Shown: one piece after another, positions 52,541-64,000 of the stretch
How the letters are laid out: each line of letters starts with the position of its first letter
Numbering within the stretch: position 1 is the stretch's first letter
Source of the DNA: Luteibacter yeojuensis
Lineage (GTDB): Bacteria > Pseudomonadota > Gammaproteobacteria > Xanthomonadales > Rhodanobacteraceae
NCBI RefSeq assembly: GCF_000964085.1
Contig: NZ_JZRB01000007.1
Span: forward strand, 62,001 to 126,000
Direction of reading: 5' to 3'
Length of the DNA: 64,000 nucleotides
Made by a program: the position numbers and the translations under genes
The notes under the pieces: model-generated
Told to the model about the DNA's origin: nothing
Databases searched by the model: none
What the model saw: the letters and a program-made list of their open reading frames with translations, nothing else

Positions 52541-53755
52541 ATGTCACAAGAAACCATCGCCCCCACTGGCGCGACCGTGGCGCCGCCGCCGAAGAGCCGT
52601 CGCGGCTTCTTCCTGAAGCTTCTCGTCGTCCTCATCGTCCTCGCCGCCATCGCGTGGACGGTGTGGTACTTCGTCGACGGCCGTTGGTACGAAGATACCG
52701 ATGACGCGTACGTCAACGGCAATGTCGTCCAGATCACCCCGCAGATCGCCGGCACCGTCACCTCCATCGGCGCCGACGACGGCGACCTCGTCCACCAGGG
52801 CGATACGCTGGTGAAGCTCGACCCGAGCGACGCCGAGGTGAACCTGGAAAGCGCCCGCGCCAACCTGGCCAACACCGTGCGCCGCGTGCGCGGCCTGTAC
52901 AACAACGTGACCTCGGCGCAGGCCGATGTCGCCGTGCGCCAGACCGCCGTCGACCGCGCCCGCGCCGACTACAACCGCCGCCGTGACCTCGCCAAGAGCG
53001 GCGCCATCTCGGCCGAAGAACTGTCGCACGCGCAGGACACGCTGATCTCCGCGGAAAGCGCGCTGGCCTCCTCGAAGCAATCGTACAGCAGCAGCAAGGT
53101 GCTGGTGGACGACACCGTCGTCGCCTCGCACCCCGATGTGCGCGCCGCCGCCGCCAAGCTGCGTTCGGCCTACCTCGACTTCGTGCGCTCCACCATCGTC
53201 GCGCCGGTGGATGGCTACGTCGCCAAGCGCAGCGTGCAGGTGGGCCAGCGCGTGCAGCCGGGTGCCGCACTGATGGCCGTGGTGCCGCTCCACGAGGTGT
53301 GGATCGACGCCAACTTCAAGGAAACCCAGCTGACCAAGATGCGCATCGGCCAGCCGGTGGATGTCACCGCCGACGTGTACGGCGGCGACACGGTGTACAA
53401 GGCCAAGATCCGCAGCCTCGGCGTCGGCAGTGGCAGCGCGTTCTCGATCCTGCCGGCGCAGAACGCCACGGGTAACTGGATCAAGATCGTGCAGCGCGTG
53501 CCGGTGCGCGTGGTGTTCACCGACCCGAAGCAGCTGGAGAAGATGCCGCTGCGCCTGGGCCTGTCGACCAAGGTCACCGTCTCCCTGCACGACCAGAACG
53601 GCCCGCTGCTTGCGCAGCAGGCTCCCACGCAGCCCGAGTTCTCGACGCCCGTGTATGACAAGCAGCTGGCCGATGCCGACAAGGATATCGCCCGCGTCAT
53701 CCACGAGAACGCGTCGGCCGGCGAGGGTGCCGAGCAGCAGAAGGCGCCGAAGTAA
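52541..53755 (+). CDS. emrA: EmrA-type membrane fusion protein (HlyD family)
   Basis: 404 residues. One N-terminal membrane helix (FFLKLLVVLIVLAAIAWTVWYFV, about 25-47), then YEDTDDAYVNGNVVQITPQIAGTVTSI, the lipoyl-like half motif of EmrA proteins, a coiled-coil hairpin (about 105-205) and the second lipoyl half (YLDFVRSTIVAPVDGYVAKRSVQVGQRVQPG). It links EmrB in the inner membrane with the NodT duct. It lies 28 bp after the duct gene. Confidence 0.95.
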   Translation: MSQETIAPTGATVAPPPKSRRGFFLKLLVVLIVLAAIAWTVWYFVDGRWYEDTDDAYVNGNVVQITPQIAGTVTSIGADDGDLVHQGDTLVKLDPSDAEVNLESARANLANTVRRVRGLYNNVTSAQADVAVRQTAVDRARADYNRRRDLAKSGAISAEELSHAQDTLISAESALASSKQSYSSSKVLVDDTVVASHPDVRAAAAKLRSAYLDFVRSTIVAPVDGYVAKRSVQVGQRVQPGAALMAVVPLHEVWIDANFKETQLTKMRIGQPVDVTADVYGGDTVYKAKIRSLGVGSGSAFSILPAQNATGNWIKIVQRVPVRVVFTDPKQLEKMPLRLGLSTKVTVSLHDQNGPLLAQQAPTQPEFSTPVYDKQLADADKDIARVIHENASAGEGAEQQKAPK

Positions 53756-53767
53756 GGAGCCCGCTCC

Positions 53768-55294
53768 ATGAATACGCCATTCCGGCCACCCAACCTGGCG
53801 TTGTCCACGGTCGGCCTCTCGCTCGCGACCTTCATGCAGGTGCTCGACACCACGATCGCGAACGTGTCGCTGCCGACCATCGCGGGCAACCTCGGTGTCA
53901 GTTCCAACCAGAGCACGTGGGTGATCACGTCGTTCGCGGTAAGCAATGCCATTGCCTTGCCGCTTACCGGCTTCCTCACCCGCCGCTTCGGCGAGACCAA
54001 GCTGTTCGTGTGGGCCACGCTGTTGTTCTCGCTGGCCTCGTTCCTGTGCGGCATCGCGCAGAGCATGAGCATGCTCATCCTGTTCCGCGCCATCCAGGGC
54101 GCGGTGGCAGGCCCCATGTACCCGATCACCCAGTCGTTGCTGATCTCGATCTACCCACCCGCGAAACGCGGCATGGCGCTGGCGCTGCTGGCCATGGTCA
54201 CCGTCGTGGCGCCCATCGCGGGCCCCATCCTCGGCGGCTGGATCACCGACAACTACACCTGGCCGTGGATCTTCTTCATCAACGTGCCCATCGGCATCTT
54301 CGCCTCCATGGTGGTGGCGAACCAGATGAAGGGGCGGCCGGAGGTGACCGAGAAGCCGAAGGTCGATTACGTGGGCCTCATCACGCTGATCATCGGCGTG
54401 GGTGCGCTGCAGGTGGTGCTCGACAAGGGCAATGACGAGGACTGGTTCAACTCCAGCTTCATCGTCATCACCGCCATCATCGCCGCGATCGGCCTGGCCG
54501 TGTTCCTTATCTGGGAGCTCACGGACAAGGACCCGATCGTGAACCTGAAGCTGTTCCGGCACCGCAACTTCCGCATGGGCACGCTGTGCCTCGTGCTGGC
54601 ATACGCGGCGTTCTTCGCCATCGGCCTGCTGGTGCCGCAGTGGTTGCAACGCAACGTGGGTTACACCTCCACGTGGGCGGGCTTCGCGTCGGCGCCCCTA
54701 GGCATCCTGCCGGTGATCCTCACGCCGTTCGTGGGTCGCTACGCGCACAAGTTCGACCTGCGGATACTGGCCTCGGGTGCGTTCATCGTCATGGGCGCCA
54801 CATGTTTCCTGCGCTCGGAGTTCTACCTCGAGGTGGACTTCTACCACGTGGCGATGGTGCAGCTGATCCAGGGCCTGGGCGTGGCGCTGTTCTTCATGCC
54901 GGTGCTGTCGATCCTGCTCAGCGACCTGCAGCCAAACGAAATCGCGGCGGGCTCGGGCCTGGCGACGTTCCTGCGTACGCTGGGCGGCAGCTTCGCGGCA
55001 TCGCTCACCACGTTCCTGTGGGATCACCGCGCCATCGTCCACCACGAGCGCCTGGCCGAGAACATCACGCCGTACAACCAGAACGCCCAGGCGGCGCTCA
55101 CCCAGATCGGCCATGGCGACCCGACGTACGCCGCGGCGTCGGTCAACGGCATGATCACGCAGCAGGCTTACCAGATCTCGTTCAACGAGGTGTTCCACCT
55201 GCTCGGCTTTGTGTTCATGGCGCTGATCCTGGTGGTGTGGCTCGCCAAGCCGCCGTTCGCGGCGAAGGCGGGGCCTGCGGCCTCCGGCCACTGA
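53768..55294 (+). CDS. emrB: DHA2-family multidrug exporter EmrB
   Basis: 508 residues with 14 predicted helices, the DHA2 count. Motifs: MQVLDTTIANVSLPTIAGNLG, TGFLTRRFGETKLF (motif A) and ILGGWITDNYTWPWIFFINVPIG (motif C). Proton-driven export of hydrophobic drugs or fatty-acid-like compounds, with EmrA and the NodT duct. GGAGCCCGCTCC precedes ATG. A strong terminator follows at 55300. Confidence 0.95.
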   Translation: MNTPFRPPNLALSTVGLSLATFMQVLDTTIANVSLPTIAGNLGVSSNQSTWVITSFAVSNAIALPLTGFLTRRFGETKLFVWATLLFSLASFLCGIAQSMSMLILFRAIQGAVAGPMYPITQSLLISIYPPAKRGMALALLAMVTVVAPIAGPILGGWITDNYTWPWIFFINVPIGIFASMVVANQMKGRPEVTEKPKVDYVGLITLIIGVGALQVVLDKGNDEDWFNSSFIVITAIIAAIGLAVFLIWELTDKDPIVNLKLFRHRNFRMGTLCLVLAYAAFFAIGLLVPQWLQRNVGYTSTWAGFASAPLGILPVILTPFVGRYAHKFDLRILASGAFIVMGATCFLRSEFYLEVDFYHVAMVQLIQGLGVALFFMPVLSILLSDLQPNEIAAGSGLATFLRTLGGSFAASLTTFLWDHRAIVHHERLAENITPYNQNAQAALTQIGHGDPTYAAASVNGMITQQAYQISFNEVFHLLGFVFMALILVVWLAKPPFAAKAGPAASGH

Positions 55295-55299
55295 AAGCG

Positions 55300-55326
55300 A
55301 AAAGGCCCGGCGATGCCGGGCCTTTT
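55300..55326 (+). terminator. Rho-independent terminator of the efflux operon
   Basis: AAAAGGCCCGGC-GAT-GCCGGGCCTTTT, a 12-bp perfect stem with a three-base loop and terminal T run, 5 bp after the emrB stop. Confidence 0.95.
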
Positions 55327-55337
55327 CTTATGCCTCC

Positions 55338-55404
55338 GTAGGAGCCCACACCCGTGGGCGACAGCTCTTCGCAAAAAGCTGTCGCCCACAGGGTGGGCTC
55401 CTAC
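55338..55404. repeat. Inverted REP pair
   Basis: Units 55338-55365 and 55378-55404 (stem CCCACA/TGTGGG type) after the efflux terminator, before the convergent pagL-like gene. Confidence 0.9.
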
Positions 55405-55414
55405 CGAGGTGACG

Positions 55415-55948
55415 TCAGATGTCGAAGCCGACGCCGATGAGCGCCATGGTTTCGCCGCGGTTGGGCTCTTTGAAGCTGCCGTTTGAGATATGGCGTACCT
55501 GGAAGCTCAGGTTCTTCCACTGCCAGCCCAGGGTGCTCACGAACTGGTACCCCGACGACAGGGCCTGCGTGCGGCCGCCGGCCGTGCCGGCCACCTGGAA
55601 GCTGAAGAACAGCGGCTGGTACCAGTCGCCCTCGCTGCCGTAGTGCAGGCGGGCGCCCAGGGCGCCGACCCACACATTGTTGGTGACGCCCGGGTGCGAG
55701 TCGCGGTAGCGGCCGATGTCACGGCCCTTGATGTAGCCGATGGAGACATCCGGCGACCAGGTAATGCGGCTGGCGCCCATCGGGTGGGCGTCGAACACCG
55801 ATTCCACGAAGAACGCGTTGGTACCGTGGCTATCCATGTAGCTGCGGCCACCCTGCACTTCGATGTGGGTGTCGGCGAAGGCGGGCAGGGTGGCGGCGGA
55901 AAGGCTGAGGGCGGCAAGGGCGCCGAGGGCAACGCGGGACGAGCGCAT
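55415..55948 (-). CDS. pagL: Lipid A 3-O-deacylase, PagL family
   Basis: 177 residues with a signal peptide (MRSSRVALGALAALSLSAATLPAFA, cleavage at about 25). The mature barrel is of PagL type: catalytic motif VRHISNG (His153, Ser155) near the C-terminus, with Glu166 in NRGET as candidate third residue; it ends GVGFDI. It removes the 3-position acyl chain of lipid A in the outer membrane, altering immune recognition. The family assignment is strong from the HxS motif and size. Confidence 0.9.
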   Translation of the reverse strand: MRSSRVALGALAALSLSAATLPAFADTHIEVQGGRSYMDSHGTNAFFVESVFDAHPMGASRITWSPDVSIGYIKGRDIGRYRDSHPGVTNNVWVGALGARLHYGSEGDWYQPLFFSFQVAGTAGGRTQALSSGYQFVSTLGWQWKNLSFQVRHISNGSFKEPNRGETMALIGVGFDI

Positions 55949-56166
55949 GGGGTGACCTTATGCTGGGACGTTTATGGGGACGGCATTCACGAACTGGATC
56001 GTTCGGTAAATAGTGTTCATCTGGCGTGAAAAAAGGGGTGGGCGCACCACGATTTCTGCCGAATAGGCGTACGCGTGCTGGCCCATGCCCGTCCATCTCG
56101 TCTCAAGCACCGGGTTGCCCGGCCGATACAGGCCAAGGGCCTCGCCGGAGCGGGGCCGATCCATCG

Positions 56167-59142
56167 ATGGCACGGGGCAGTGGCAAGGTGACAGGGGCAA
56201 GCGACAAGGGAGCGACGAAGCGGCGCGCGCGGCGTATCCGCGTGGCGTTGTGGCTTGCCGCCGCCGCCGTCTCGGTCGGCGTGGTGGCCATCGTCGGCCG
56301 CCTTCAGTTCGACGCCTACCAGCGGATGCTGAGCGCCAGCCAACGGCAGATCGCCGGCGCGGCCTCGGGGGTCCGGCGCATGCTCGACCAGGACATCGAC
56401 GCCAGCCTCGGCCCGCTGCTGGCCCTGCGCAACGGCGTAACCAGCCGCGACCCCGGCCCGCTCAGCACCGCCCTGGCCGAAGTGCAGGCGCGCCACCCCG
56501 AACTCGCCACCTTCGTCGCGCTGGATGGCGAGGGCACGGTCATCGCGGCCACCCGCCCATCGCTCATCGACTGGCGCCCCATGCACGATGCGCCGCGCCA
56601 CGAATCGCTTGGCGCCAGCGTCCGTGTCGCCGTGGCCCCGGCACGCGACGGGCTGGGGCCCACCGTGCGGGTGCTGGTGGATTCCCGCGTCGCCGACCCG
56701 GCGGCGTTCGGCGCCCGCATCGACAGCGACCGCGCCACCGACATGCTCCGCCATTCCATGATCAGCGCGAGCGGCGTGCTTACCGTGTTCTCGTCCGAGG
56801 GCCATGTTTTCGCGTCGAGCCGCGACATAGCCTCGCAACGCTGGTCGATCCCGGGCGTGCTACCCGGCGCCACCGGCAGCTACGACGAAGGCGACTACAT
56901 GTACGCGTGGGCCGCGTCGGCCACCTACCCGCTCGTCGTGCGCGTCGGCGTCGACCGCGCGATGATCCGCGCCGAGTGGTACAGCCAGGCCCAGGCCACC
57001 GTCATCGCGACGCTGGTGCTGTTGCTCCTGTTGAACGGCCTGGCCGCGTGGCTGGGCCGCGCGTACCTGCGCCAGGGCACGCTGCTCGAGGCGCTGACGC
57101 GCAGCGCGCGCCACCTGGGCGACGTGCAGCGCAGTGGCCACATCGGCCTGTGGGAAGCCGACCTCAGCTCGCGCAGCATCCTGTGGTCGGGCCATGTGCA
57201 TGAGATCACCGGGCTGCCCGTCGACCAGATGGGTGGCCGGCTAAGCACCTATTACAAGCTGGTGCACGTGGACGACCAGCCGGCCGCCGTGGCCTGGCTG
57301 GAGCGCTTCGCGCACGGCGATGGCCCGTACGAGCTCGAACACCGCCTGTGCCGCCCCGACGGCAGCGAGGTGCGCGTGAACCTGCGCGCCGCGCGCATCA
57401 CCAACGAGGTGGGCACCACCATCCTCGCGGGCACCATCAGCGAGATCACGGCGCTACACGAGACCCGCCAGCGGCTGCGCGAATCCGATCGCGACCTGGC
57501 GGCCAGCGAGGCGGCCTACCGCAAGCTGCTGTCGCGCATGCCGCTGCCGTTGCTGGTGGTGCGCGACGACCATATCGACTACGCCAACCCGCTGGCGGAA
57601 GAGCGCCTGGGCATGGAAGGCGAGAGCCTCACCGGCCGCCATGCGTCGCAGGTGATGGATGCCGACGCGCTCGCCGCGCTGCGCATGGGCAGCAGCGAAG
57701 GCACCGGCGTGGCCGCGTGGCTGGAGCCCATGCAGGGCATGCCGTTCGAAGCCGAGCTCGCGCTTTCCGATTACAAGGATTCGCGGGGCCGCGGCACGCT
57801 GGCCATCGTCCGCGACGTGACCGACCAGCGCCGCTACGAAGAACGCCTGAACCACCAGGCCACGCACGACGAGCTCACCGGCCTGCCCAACCGCCGCGCG
57901 CTGCGCGAACACCTCGACGGCCTGGTGCGTGAGTGCATCCGCGACAACACCGGCCTCATGGTGCTGTTCATCGACCTTGACCACTTCAAGTTCATCAACG
58001 ACGCGCTGGGCCATGCGCTTGGCGACCAGGTGCTGCGCGACGTGACGCTGAAGCTGGGCGACGCGCTCGATGGCCTGGGCCACGTCGGCCGTTTCGGCGG
58101 CGATGAGTTCGTGGCCATGCTGCCGTTCGACGGGCCGCCGGCCAGGGCGCTGGATGTGCTGCCGCGCATCCAGCGCGCCATCGAGGAGCCGCTCGAAGTG
58201 GGTGGCACCATGCAGCGCCTGAAGTGCAGCATCGGCGTGGCCTTCGCCACGCGCGACGGCGCCGACGCCGATACGCTGATCCGCAACGCGGACACGGCCA
58301 TGTACGACGCGAAGCGTTCGGGCCGGCACACGTGGAAGCGCTACTCGCCCGAGATGCACGCCACCGCCATGGCGCGCCTCACGGTCATCACCCGCCTCGC
58401 CGCCGCCCATCTCGACCAGGAACTGGCGCTGGCGTGGCAGACCCAGCACGACAGCGTGACGGGCCGGGCCATCGGCGTGGAGGCGCTGCTGCGCTGGCCC
58501 ATGGGCCCGGGCGACCTCGGTCGGCCGGACCGGCTCATACCGTTGCTGGAAGAAACCGGCGCCATCGTGCCCATCGGCCAGTGGGTGCTGCGCGAGGCGT
58601 GCCGCCAGCAGCGCCGCGTGCTCGAGACCCTGGGCGAAGGTTGCCGCGTGGCGGTGAACATCTCGGCCCACCAGCTGGCGCATGCCGACCTGGTGGCCGA
58701 TGTGCGCCAGGCCCTGCGCGAAACCGGGGCGAGTGCGTCGGCGCTGGAACTCGAACTCACCGAAAGCGCGTTCATGGACGAGCCGGAACGCGCCATCCGC
58801 ACGCTGCACGAGCTGCGCGCCATGGGCGTCAGCATCTCGCTGGACGACTTCGGCACCGGGTACTCCAACCTCACCTACCTCTCGCGCCTGCCGCTGGACA
58901 AGATCAAGATCGACCGCCACTTCACCTCGGCGCTGCTCGAGGACAAGGTCGACGCCTCGATCAGCCGTTCCATCATCTTCCTGGCCCGCAGCCTGAACCT
59001 GCAGGTGGTGGCCGAGGGCGTCGAGACCCAGGGCCAGCGCGAGTGGCTGGAACGCGAAGGCTGCACGGCCATGCAGGGATATCTGTTCTCGCGCCCGGTT
59101 CCGCTGGCCGATCTCGAAGGCGAGGCTGTCGCCCTGCGCTGA
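56167..59142 (+). CDS. GGDEF-EAL cyclic-di-GMP enzyme with periplasmic sensor and PAS domains
   Basis: 991 residues. Membrane helices at about 22-44 and 288-310 enclose a periplasmic sensor of about 240 residues. PAS regions follow at about 320-430 and 455-560, then GGDEF (about 560-720; active motif GRFGGDEF at about 642-649 intact) and EAL (about 735-985; VEALLRW intact, with VNISAHQL, LTESAFMDE, DDFGTGYSNLTYL, IKIDRHF and EGVETQ). Both active sites look functional, so it may make and break c-di-GMP. The start at 56167 is chosen from the basic MARGSGKVTG head; the frame is open 47 codons upstream. Confidence 0.93.
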   Translation: MARGSGKVTGASDKGATKRRARRIRVALWLAAAAVSVGVVAIVGRLQFDAYQRMLSASQRQIAGAASGVRRMLDQDIDASLGPLLALRNGVTSRDPGPLSTALAEVQARHPELATFVALDGEGTVIAATRPSLIDWRPMHDAPRHESLGASVRVAVAPARDGLGPTVRVLVDSRVADPAAFGARIDSDRATDMLRHSMISASGVLTVFSSEGHVFASSRDIASQRWSIPGVLPGATGSYDEGDYMYAWAASATYPLVVRVGVDRAMIRAEWYSQAQATVIATLVLLLLLNGLAAWLGRAYLRQGTLLEALTRSARHLGDVQRSGHIGLWEADLSSRSILWSGHVHEITGLPVDQMGGRLSTYYKLVHVDDQPAAVAWLERFAHGDGPYELEHRLCRPDGSEVRVNLRAARITNEVGTTILAGTISEITALHETRQRLRESDRDLAASEAAYRKLLSRMPLPLLVVRDDHIDYANPLAEERLGMEGESLTGRHASQVMDADALAALRMGSSEGTGVAAWLEPMQGMPFEAELALSDYKDSRGRGTLAIVRDVTDQRRYEERLNHQATHDELTGLPNRRALREHLDGLVRECIRDNTGLMVLFIDLDHFKFINDALGHALGDQVLRDVTLKLGDALDGLGHVGRFGGDEFVAMLPFDGPPARALDVLPRIQRAIEEPLEVGGTMQRLKCSIGVAFATRDGADADTLIRNADTAMYDAKRSGRHTWKRYSPEMHATAMARLTVITRLAAAHLDQELALAWQTQHDSVTGRAIGVEALLRWPMGPGDLGRPDRLIPLLEETGAIVPIGQWVLREACRQQRRVLETLGEGCRVAVNISAHQLAHADLVADVRQALRETGASASALELELTESAFMDEPERAIRTLHELRAMGVSISLDDFGTGYSNLTYLSRLPLDKIKIDRHFTSALLEDKVDASISRSIIFLARSLNLQVVAEGVETQGQREWLEREGCTAMQGYLFSRPVPLADLEGEAVALR

Positions 59143-59229
59143 ACAATCCGTTCCGCTGGCGGCGGTTTATCCGCGCCATGGCGATGCCTACATTGGTGAT
59201 GCCCCCTAGCCACCCCCAGGCACACCGCC

Positions 59230-60006
59230 ATGCAACGCGCACCCGCCCTCTTCGTTTCCCACGGCGCACCCACGTTCGCGCTGGAACCCGGCCTGCTCGG
59301 CAGCCAGCTCACGGCGCTGGGCGAGCGGTTCGAGAACGCCACCGCCATCGTCATCGTCTCGCCGCACTGGCAAACCTGCGGCGTGCGTGTGTCGGGGGCC
59401 GCGCGGCCGGCCACCATCCATGATTTCGGCGGCTTCGCACCGGAGCTCTATACGCTCAATTACCCCGCGCCCGGGCTGCCTTCGCTCGCCGCCGAAACCG
59501 CCGGCCTGCTCATCGACCAGGGCTTCGCCGCCCTGGTGGACGGCGACCGTGGCCTCGACCACGGGGCATGGGTGCCGTTGCGCTACCTGCGCCCGAATGC
59601 CGATACGCCGGTGCTGCAGGTCTCGATGCCGCACAACCTCGACGTGGACAGCGCGTTGCGCCTGGGCAAGGCGCTGGCGCCGTTGCGCGATCGCGGCGTG
59701 GTGGTCGTCGGGTCGGGCAGCCTCACGCATAACCTGCGCGAGGCGCGGGTGACCCGCGATGCCGAGGAGTACGCCAGGGCCTTCGCGGCATGGGCCCGTT
59801 CCGCGGTGCTCGCGGGTGATGTCGAAGCCTTGCGCGACTACCGCCGGCATGCCCCGTCGGCCTTGCGCGCGCACCCCACCGACGAGCACTACCTGCCGTT
59901 GCTGGTGGCCGCCGCCGCGGCAGGCGACGACAAGCCACTGACCATCGATGGCGGCATAACGTACGGCGTGCTGTCGATGGACTGCTACGCCTGGGGTGTC
60001 CATTGA
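59230..60006 (+). CDS. LigB/DODA-type class III extradiol dioxygenase
   Basis: 258 residues, cytoplasmic. Metal ligands and active-site residues of the DODA/YgiD group are present: VSHGAPTFA (His11), VSPHWQT (His46), LDHGAWVPL (His111), SMPHN (His134), and SLTHNLRE. The family opens catechols with Fe(II) or Zn(II). E. coli YgiD has DOPA 4,5-dioxygenase activity. It starts 87 bp after the GGDEF-EAL gene. The physiological substrate is unknown. Confidence 0.92.
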   Translation: MQRAPALFVSHGAPTFALEPGLLGSQLTALGERFENATAIVIVSPHWQTCGVRVSGAARPATIHDFGGFAPELYTLNYPAPGLPSLAAETAGLLIDQGFAALVDGDRGLDHGAWVPLRYLRPNADTPVLQVSMPHNLDVDSALRLGKALAPLRDRGVVVVGSGSLTHNLREARVTRDAEEYARAFAAWARSAVLAGDVEALRDYRRHAPSALRAHPTDEHYLPLLVAAAAAGDDKPLTIDGGITYGVLSMDCYAWGVH

Positions 60007-60014
60007 TCGTTATT

Positions 60015-60056
60015 TTACCCGGGCACTATTGACGATTAATTTTTACCGGGTAATAT
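60015..60056 (+). promoter_or_regulatory. Promoter with inverted TTACCCGG repeat
   Basis: -35 TTGACG (60029-60034), 16-bp spacer, -10 TAATAT (60051-60056). Around it TTACCCGG (60015-60022) and CCGGGTAA (60046-60053) form an 8-bp inverted repeat spaced by 23 bp, the second arm overlapping the -10, so a dimeric repressor could bind. Confidence 0.7.
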
Positions 60057-60088
60057 CTGGCGGGTCTTGGTTAGAAGGATCCACCCCC

Positions 60089-60657
60089 ATGCCAAATCAC
60101 TACACCGCTTTCGAGGGCACCCGCCGCGTCGCGGCGGGCACGTTGCCGCTCGTCGCCGAGCGCTGCAAGGCCCTGCTCGACGGCGAACCCAACGCCAGCC
60201 CCATCATCTACGACGATCACACCGGCCGGCCCGTGGACGTGGACTACCGCGGCACCACCCACGACGTGCTGGCGCGCCTGCCTGCCACGGCCGCCGACGG
60301 CGAAGCGCCTGCCCGCCGCGGGCCGGGCCGTCCGAAGCTGGGTGTTGTCGCGCGCGAAGTGACGCTGCTGCCGCGGCACTGGGAATGGCTGGCCACCCAG
60401 CCCGGCGGCGCATCCGTGGCGTTGCGCCGGCTCGTGGAGAACGCCAGCCGCGATAGCGTGGACGCCGACCGCACCCGGCAGGCCGACGAAGCCGTGGACC
60501 GCGTGATGCTGGCGTTGGCCGGGGACCTGGCCGGGTATGAGGAGGCGTCGCGCGCTTACCACCGGCGCGAGGTGGCGCGGTTTAGCGGACTTATCGATGG
60601 ATGGCCTGCAGACGTCAGGGACTACGTGAAGCGCCTGGCGGGCGTGACGCTCGCGGC

Positions 60658-60661
<4 letters not shown>
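60089..60661 (+). CDS. DUF2239 family protein
   Basis: 190 residues. It opens YTAFEGTRRVAAGTLPLVAERCKALLDG and holds PIIYDDHTGRPVDVDYRGTTHDVLARL, then RRGPGRPKLGVVAREVTLLPRHWEWLATQPGGASVALRRLVENA, the DUF2239 pattern. The GPGRPKL piece resembles an AT-hook-like basic motif. Function unknown. AGAAGGA lies about 9 nt before ATG. Its stop shares CTAG with the convergent RND gene. Confidence 0.85.
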
Positions 60662-63822
<3,161 letters not shown>

Positions 63823-63952
63823 GACACATCCTGTGACAGCGGGAGACCCCGCGCCGCGAACTTTATGCCGTCAGGCGCCTCCTTGTCGCCTGTGCCACCC
63901 GTAAGCCCCTGCCGAAAGGCACGGTAAACCTGTTCGAGCAGGTTTCCGGTCC

Positions 63953-63978
63953 GTAGGAGCCCACCCTGTGGGCGATGG
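63953..63978. repeat. REP unit near the right window edge
   Basis: GTAGGAGC, stem CCCAC/GTGGG, GCGATGG. The inverted partner expected about 20-40 bp on would lie at or past the window end. The 178 bp after the RND start hold no gene that I can support. Confidence 0.8.
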
Positions 63979-64000
63979 GTGCTTGCGGCAAGACCCGATC

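Noticed and set aside
63823-64000. Membrane fusion partner of the RND pump at the right edge
   Set aside because: No supported frame is present, and a REP unit marks an operon boundary before the window ends.

Overview
This is a GC-rich, densely coded 64 kb stretch of a Gram-negative chromosome. The gene content points to a gammaproteobacterium of the Xanthomonadales/Lysobacterales, most likely Rhodanobacteraceae (Luteibacter/Dyella-like). The evidence is a TonB receptor, LacI regulator and tryptophan-halogenase-like cluster, the gene order algZ-algR-hemC, rsmG-parA-parB, a PagL-type lipid A deacylase, and a dense family of short REP palindromes between genes. The genus is inference; no rRNA or tRNA gene is present to settle it.

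Layout. 1-12.9 kb: a carbohydrate-uptake locus on the minus strand. It holds a LacI regulator, an Oar-like TonB receptor, a flavin-dependent halogenase homologue, and a tightly coupled operon of a GH144/glycoamylase-type enzyme, a lipoprotein sugar-binding protein, two ABC permeases and a large secreted six-hairpin glycosidase-like protein that runs off the left edge. A perfect GTAAACGTTTAC operator precedes the operon, and related sites lie upstream of lacI. 13.3-20.4 kb: accessory genes (TetR/MFS pair, M14 peptidase, a Fur-box-controlled PepSY iron-uptake operon, a short SPFH-like protein). 20.5-25 kb: rsmG-parA-parB, a sigma factor with its anti-sigma, and a family 2 glycosyltransferase. 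25-34.7 kb: patatin/WYL pair, a DUF481 outer-membrane protein, hemC-algR-algZ, and an esterase beside a yjfL-yjfM-yjfC-like operon. 34.8-39.4 kb: two divergent S9 peptidases. 39.6-48.7 kb: a complete Kdp potassium system with kdpDE, carrying two extra genes (63-residue protein, TorF-like porin) between kdpB and kdpC. 49-55.3 kb: an AraC regulator and a MarR-controlled NodT-EmrA-EmrB efflux operon. 55.4-64 kb: PagL, a large GGDEF-EAL protein, a LigB-type dioxygenase, a DUF2239 protein and an RND pump with an unusually basic tail.

How the genes work together. The left locus looks like a complete envelope-crossing route for an oligo- or polysaccharide: outer-membrane receptor, periplasmic or surface hydrolases, binding protein and ABC permeases. 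Its ATPase and any flavin reductase for the halogenase are not in the window. The kdp operon may pair high-affinity inner-membrane K+ uptake with a dedicated outer-membrane porin. REP elements sit at nearly every operon end; three copies have landed, in frame, inside the coding sequence of the leftmost gene.

Most start sites here were chosen by ribosome-binding site, signal peptide and overlap with the upstream gene. No CRISPR array, insertion sequence, integrase, tRNA or rRNA was seen.
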